DNA from: Saliniplasma sp051745305
GTDB lineage: Archaea > Thermoplasmatota > Thermoplasmata > Halarchaeoplasmatales > Halarchaeoplasmataceae
Assembly (NCBI GenBank): GCA_051745305.1
Contig: JBNJDY010000077.1
Span: forward strand, 1 to 6,497
Direction: 5' to 3'
Length of the DNA: 6,497 nucleotides
Numbering within the stretch: position 1 is the first letter of the stretch; every line of letters starts with the position of its first letter. Position numbers and translations under genes: made by a program. This document shows positions 6,250-6,497 of the stretch, piece after piece. The notes under the pieces are model-generated. The model had not been told where the DNA came from. It saw only the letters and a program-made list of their open reading frames with translations, and searched no databases.

Positions 6250-6497
6250 TTCGATACTATCGTTATGATATCTCCATCATTCAATTCATGATCACGACCT
6301 ATAACTCTATCGGTGCGTGCATCTATGGCTCTTATGAATCCCTCTCCTATATCGGAGTGAACTTCAAAAGCTAGGTCCTCGGCGGTGCTTCCTTTCTTGA
6401 CCAGATACGCATCAGGAAGTACTCTCCCTTTTTTATCCGTGTAATTATGTTCATTTTCCACGGGGTATACGACTATCATATCCAAGAGTTCATAAAC
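6246..6497 (-). CDS. ychF: YchF/OBG-family GTPase, C-terminal TGS domain only (5' end outside the window)
   Basis: The last 83 residues of a larger protein are visible. The frame stays open to the window edge, reading VYELLDMIVVYPVENEHNY at its start. The segment MIVVYPVE...TDKKGRVLPDAYLVKKGST...AFEVHSDIGEGFIRAIDA...VIGRDHELNDGDIITIVS is the TGS domain that closes archaeal YchF/OBG-type P-loop GTPases such as Pyrococcus PH0525. Those proteins bind ribosomes and hydrolyse ATP or GTP; the TGS domain itself is non-catalytic and is thought to mediate binding. The GTPase domain with its G motifs should lie beyond position 6497. A TTG at 6483-6485 could make a free-standing TGS protein, but the upstream residues match the family, so a truncated view of a longer gene is far more likely. 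polB follows after 7 bases in the same direction. Confidence 0.85.
   Translation of the reverse strand, partial: VYELLDMIVVYPVENEHNYTDKKGRVLPDAYLVKKGSTAEDLAFEVHSDIGEGFIRAIDARTDRVIGRDHELNDGDIITIVSK

Noticed and set aside
6246..6485. A free-standing 79-residue TGS-domain protein starting at the TTG (6483-6485).
   Set aside because: The frame is open to the window edge and the residues just upstream (VYELLDMIVVYP) continue the YchF-family match, so it is the end of a longer GTPase.

Overview
The window is a stretch of a euryarchaeal chromosome with fairly low GC (about 40% by eye). The archaeal assignment rests on a RadB-type recombinase paralogue, a family B DNA polymerase with all exonuclease and polymerase motifs, the C-terminal TGS domain of an archaeal YchF-type GTPase, a tRNA-Leu gene without an encoded CCA end, and TATA-like boxes about 25 bases upstream of start codons with no Shine-Dalgarno sequence (leaderless genes). 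I cannot name the species. The polymerase resembles the Pol II-like subgroup seen in many euryarchaea and in E. coli Pol II more than the Pyrococcus type, which points away from Thermococcales.

Layout. At the left edge, tRNA-Leu(UAA) is on the minus strand. It is divergent from radB (plus) across a 96-base gap that holds both promoters. About 50 bases after radB, a leaderless gene for a class I SAM-dependent methyltransferase follows on the plus strand. Its stop codon lies 2 bases from the stop of a convergent minus-strand gene for a 687-residue secreted, Ig-like-domain, membrane-anchored surface protein. Upstream of that, also on the minus strand, are the 800-residue DNA polymerase gene polB and, 7 bases before its start, the end of a YchF-like GTPase gene that runs off the right edge.

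How the genes relate. ychF and polB look like one translationally coupled operon, because the likely ribosome-binding site of polB overlaps the ychF stop codon. radB and polB both belong to DNA replication and repair but are on opposite strands and separated by the methyltransferase and surface-protein genes, which have their own promoters and no evident link to DNA metabolism. The whole window is densely coded: no gap exceeds 100 bases, and I see no insertion sequence, CRISPR array, integrase or attachment site.

I do not see an undescribed system here. The most useful observations are the extended charged tail of PolB ending in a PIP-like motif, the overlapping stop/Shine-Dalgarno between ychF and polB, the combined terminator/promoter element between radB and the methyltransferase, the palindromic TATA region of the surface-protein gene, and the uncertain start of radB.
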